DNA from: Candidatus Thorarchaeota archaeon MP8T_1 | GTDB taxonomy: Archaea > Asgardarchaeota > Thorarchaeia > Thorarchaeales > Thorarchaeaceae | Length of the DNA stretch: 6,869 nucleotides | Assembly (NCBI GenBank): GCA_002825465.1 | Contig: PJER01000130.1 | Location: 1-6,869 of the forward strand | Reading direction: 5' to 3' | The notes under the pieces: model-generated | The model's input: the letters and a program-made list of their open reading frames with translations, nothing else | What the model was told of the DNA's origin: nothing | The model's database searches: none | Program-made: the position numbers and the translations under genes | In this document: one piece after another, positions 6,562-6,869 of the stretch | How positions within the stretch are numbered: position 1 is the first letter of the stretch | Layout: every line of letters starts with the position of its first letter

Positions 6562-6869
6562 ATGGTTGAATCACCAGTCATTTCGAGGTCAATAACTTTC
6601 TACCAGATCAGCATCTTCGTCATTATTCAGATTTGGGCATTTATGGCATTCGATGTTGCTCAGTACCAAATGGTGACTCTTTATGAAACTCCTTTAGAAT
6701 GGCTTGGCTGGGCTTCTCTTCTCTTTCTGACACTGATGCCTATTTTGAGTTTACTTGCCTGGAAAATGAAGGAACACATTGAATTCAGAAGTGTCGTATG
6801 GAATTACAGAGTCAGAGAGGTCAACTTTGACGAGTTCTCTCAGATGATCAGAGGATATAATCGAAGTTA
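6562..6869 (+). CDS. Membrane protein, N-terminal 102 residues only; probable paralogue of the preceding gene
   Basis: The reading frame runs from ATG 6562 off the right edge. Two hydrophobic helices at about 11-30 and 47-67 are followed by a charged segment with EHIEFR (71-76) and GYNRS (98-102). This repeats the layout of the preceding gene (two helices, an xEF[K/R] element, YNR at 99-101), although the rest of the sequence has diverged. If the match holds, two more helices and a soluble domain should follow beyond the window. There is no convincing SD site, and the 43-bp gap from the upstream stop suggests expression from a shared transcript. Function is unknown. Confidence 0.75.
   Translation, partial: MVESPVISRSITFYQISIFVIIQIWAFMAFDVAQYQMVTLYETPLEWLGWASLLFLTLMPILSLLAWKMKEHIEFRSVVWNYRVREVNFDEFSQMIRGYNRS

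Overview
The window most likely comes from an archaeon, possibly an Asgard/Thorarchaeota-like lineage; the lineage guess is weak. The archaeal reading rests on AT-rich TATA-like boxes about 25-35 bp ahead of several starts, a mix of nearly leaderless genes (malic enzyme, serine hydrolase) and genes with Shine-Dalgarno (SD) sites, frequent GTG/TTG starts, moderate GC by eye, and a gene set (SagB-like nitroreductase, HemG-like flavodoxin, PrxQ/Bcp peroxiredoxins, secreted class C-type serine hydrolase) common in anaerobic archaea. No rRNA, ribosomal protein or other diagnostic marker is present to settle it.

Left part (1-2950), all on the minus strand. The first 333 residues of a malic enzyme run off the left edge. 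Next comes a roughly 500-bp stretch with no intact gene. It holds what looks like a decayed small ORF in the same orientation. Then comes a secreted serine hydrolase of the beta-lactamase class C/esterase/NylB superfamily. Its promoter has a clear TATA-like box, and three copies of the heptamer (C/A)ACTATA sit just upstream of it; one pair also forms an inverted repeat.

Middle part (2954-5411). A HemG-like flavodoxin (minus) and a SagB/ThcOx-type nitroreductase (plus) are divergent and share a 131-bp control region. The nitroreductase converges on a two-gene peroxiredoxin operon (minus). Both converging stop codons lie inside one 17-bp palindrome. The two peroxiredoxins are tandem duplicates of equal length, about 64% identical by hand count. 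Together these four genes form a small redox island: two flavoproteins plus two thiol peroxidases.

Right part (5376-6869). Divergent from the peroxiredoxin operon is an unrecognised four-helix membrane protein with a C-terminal soluble domain. It is followed after 43 bp by the start of a second membrane protein with the same N-terminal layout. The two appear to be tandem paralogues of uncertain function and are the best candidates here for an undescribed system. I see no CRISPR array, tRNA, insertion sequence or attachment site.
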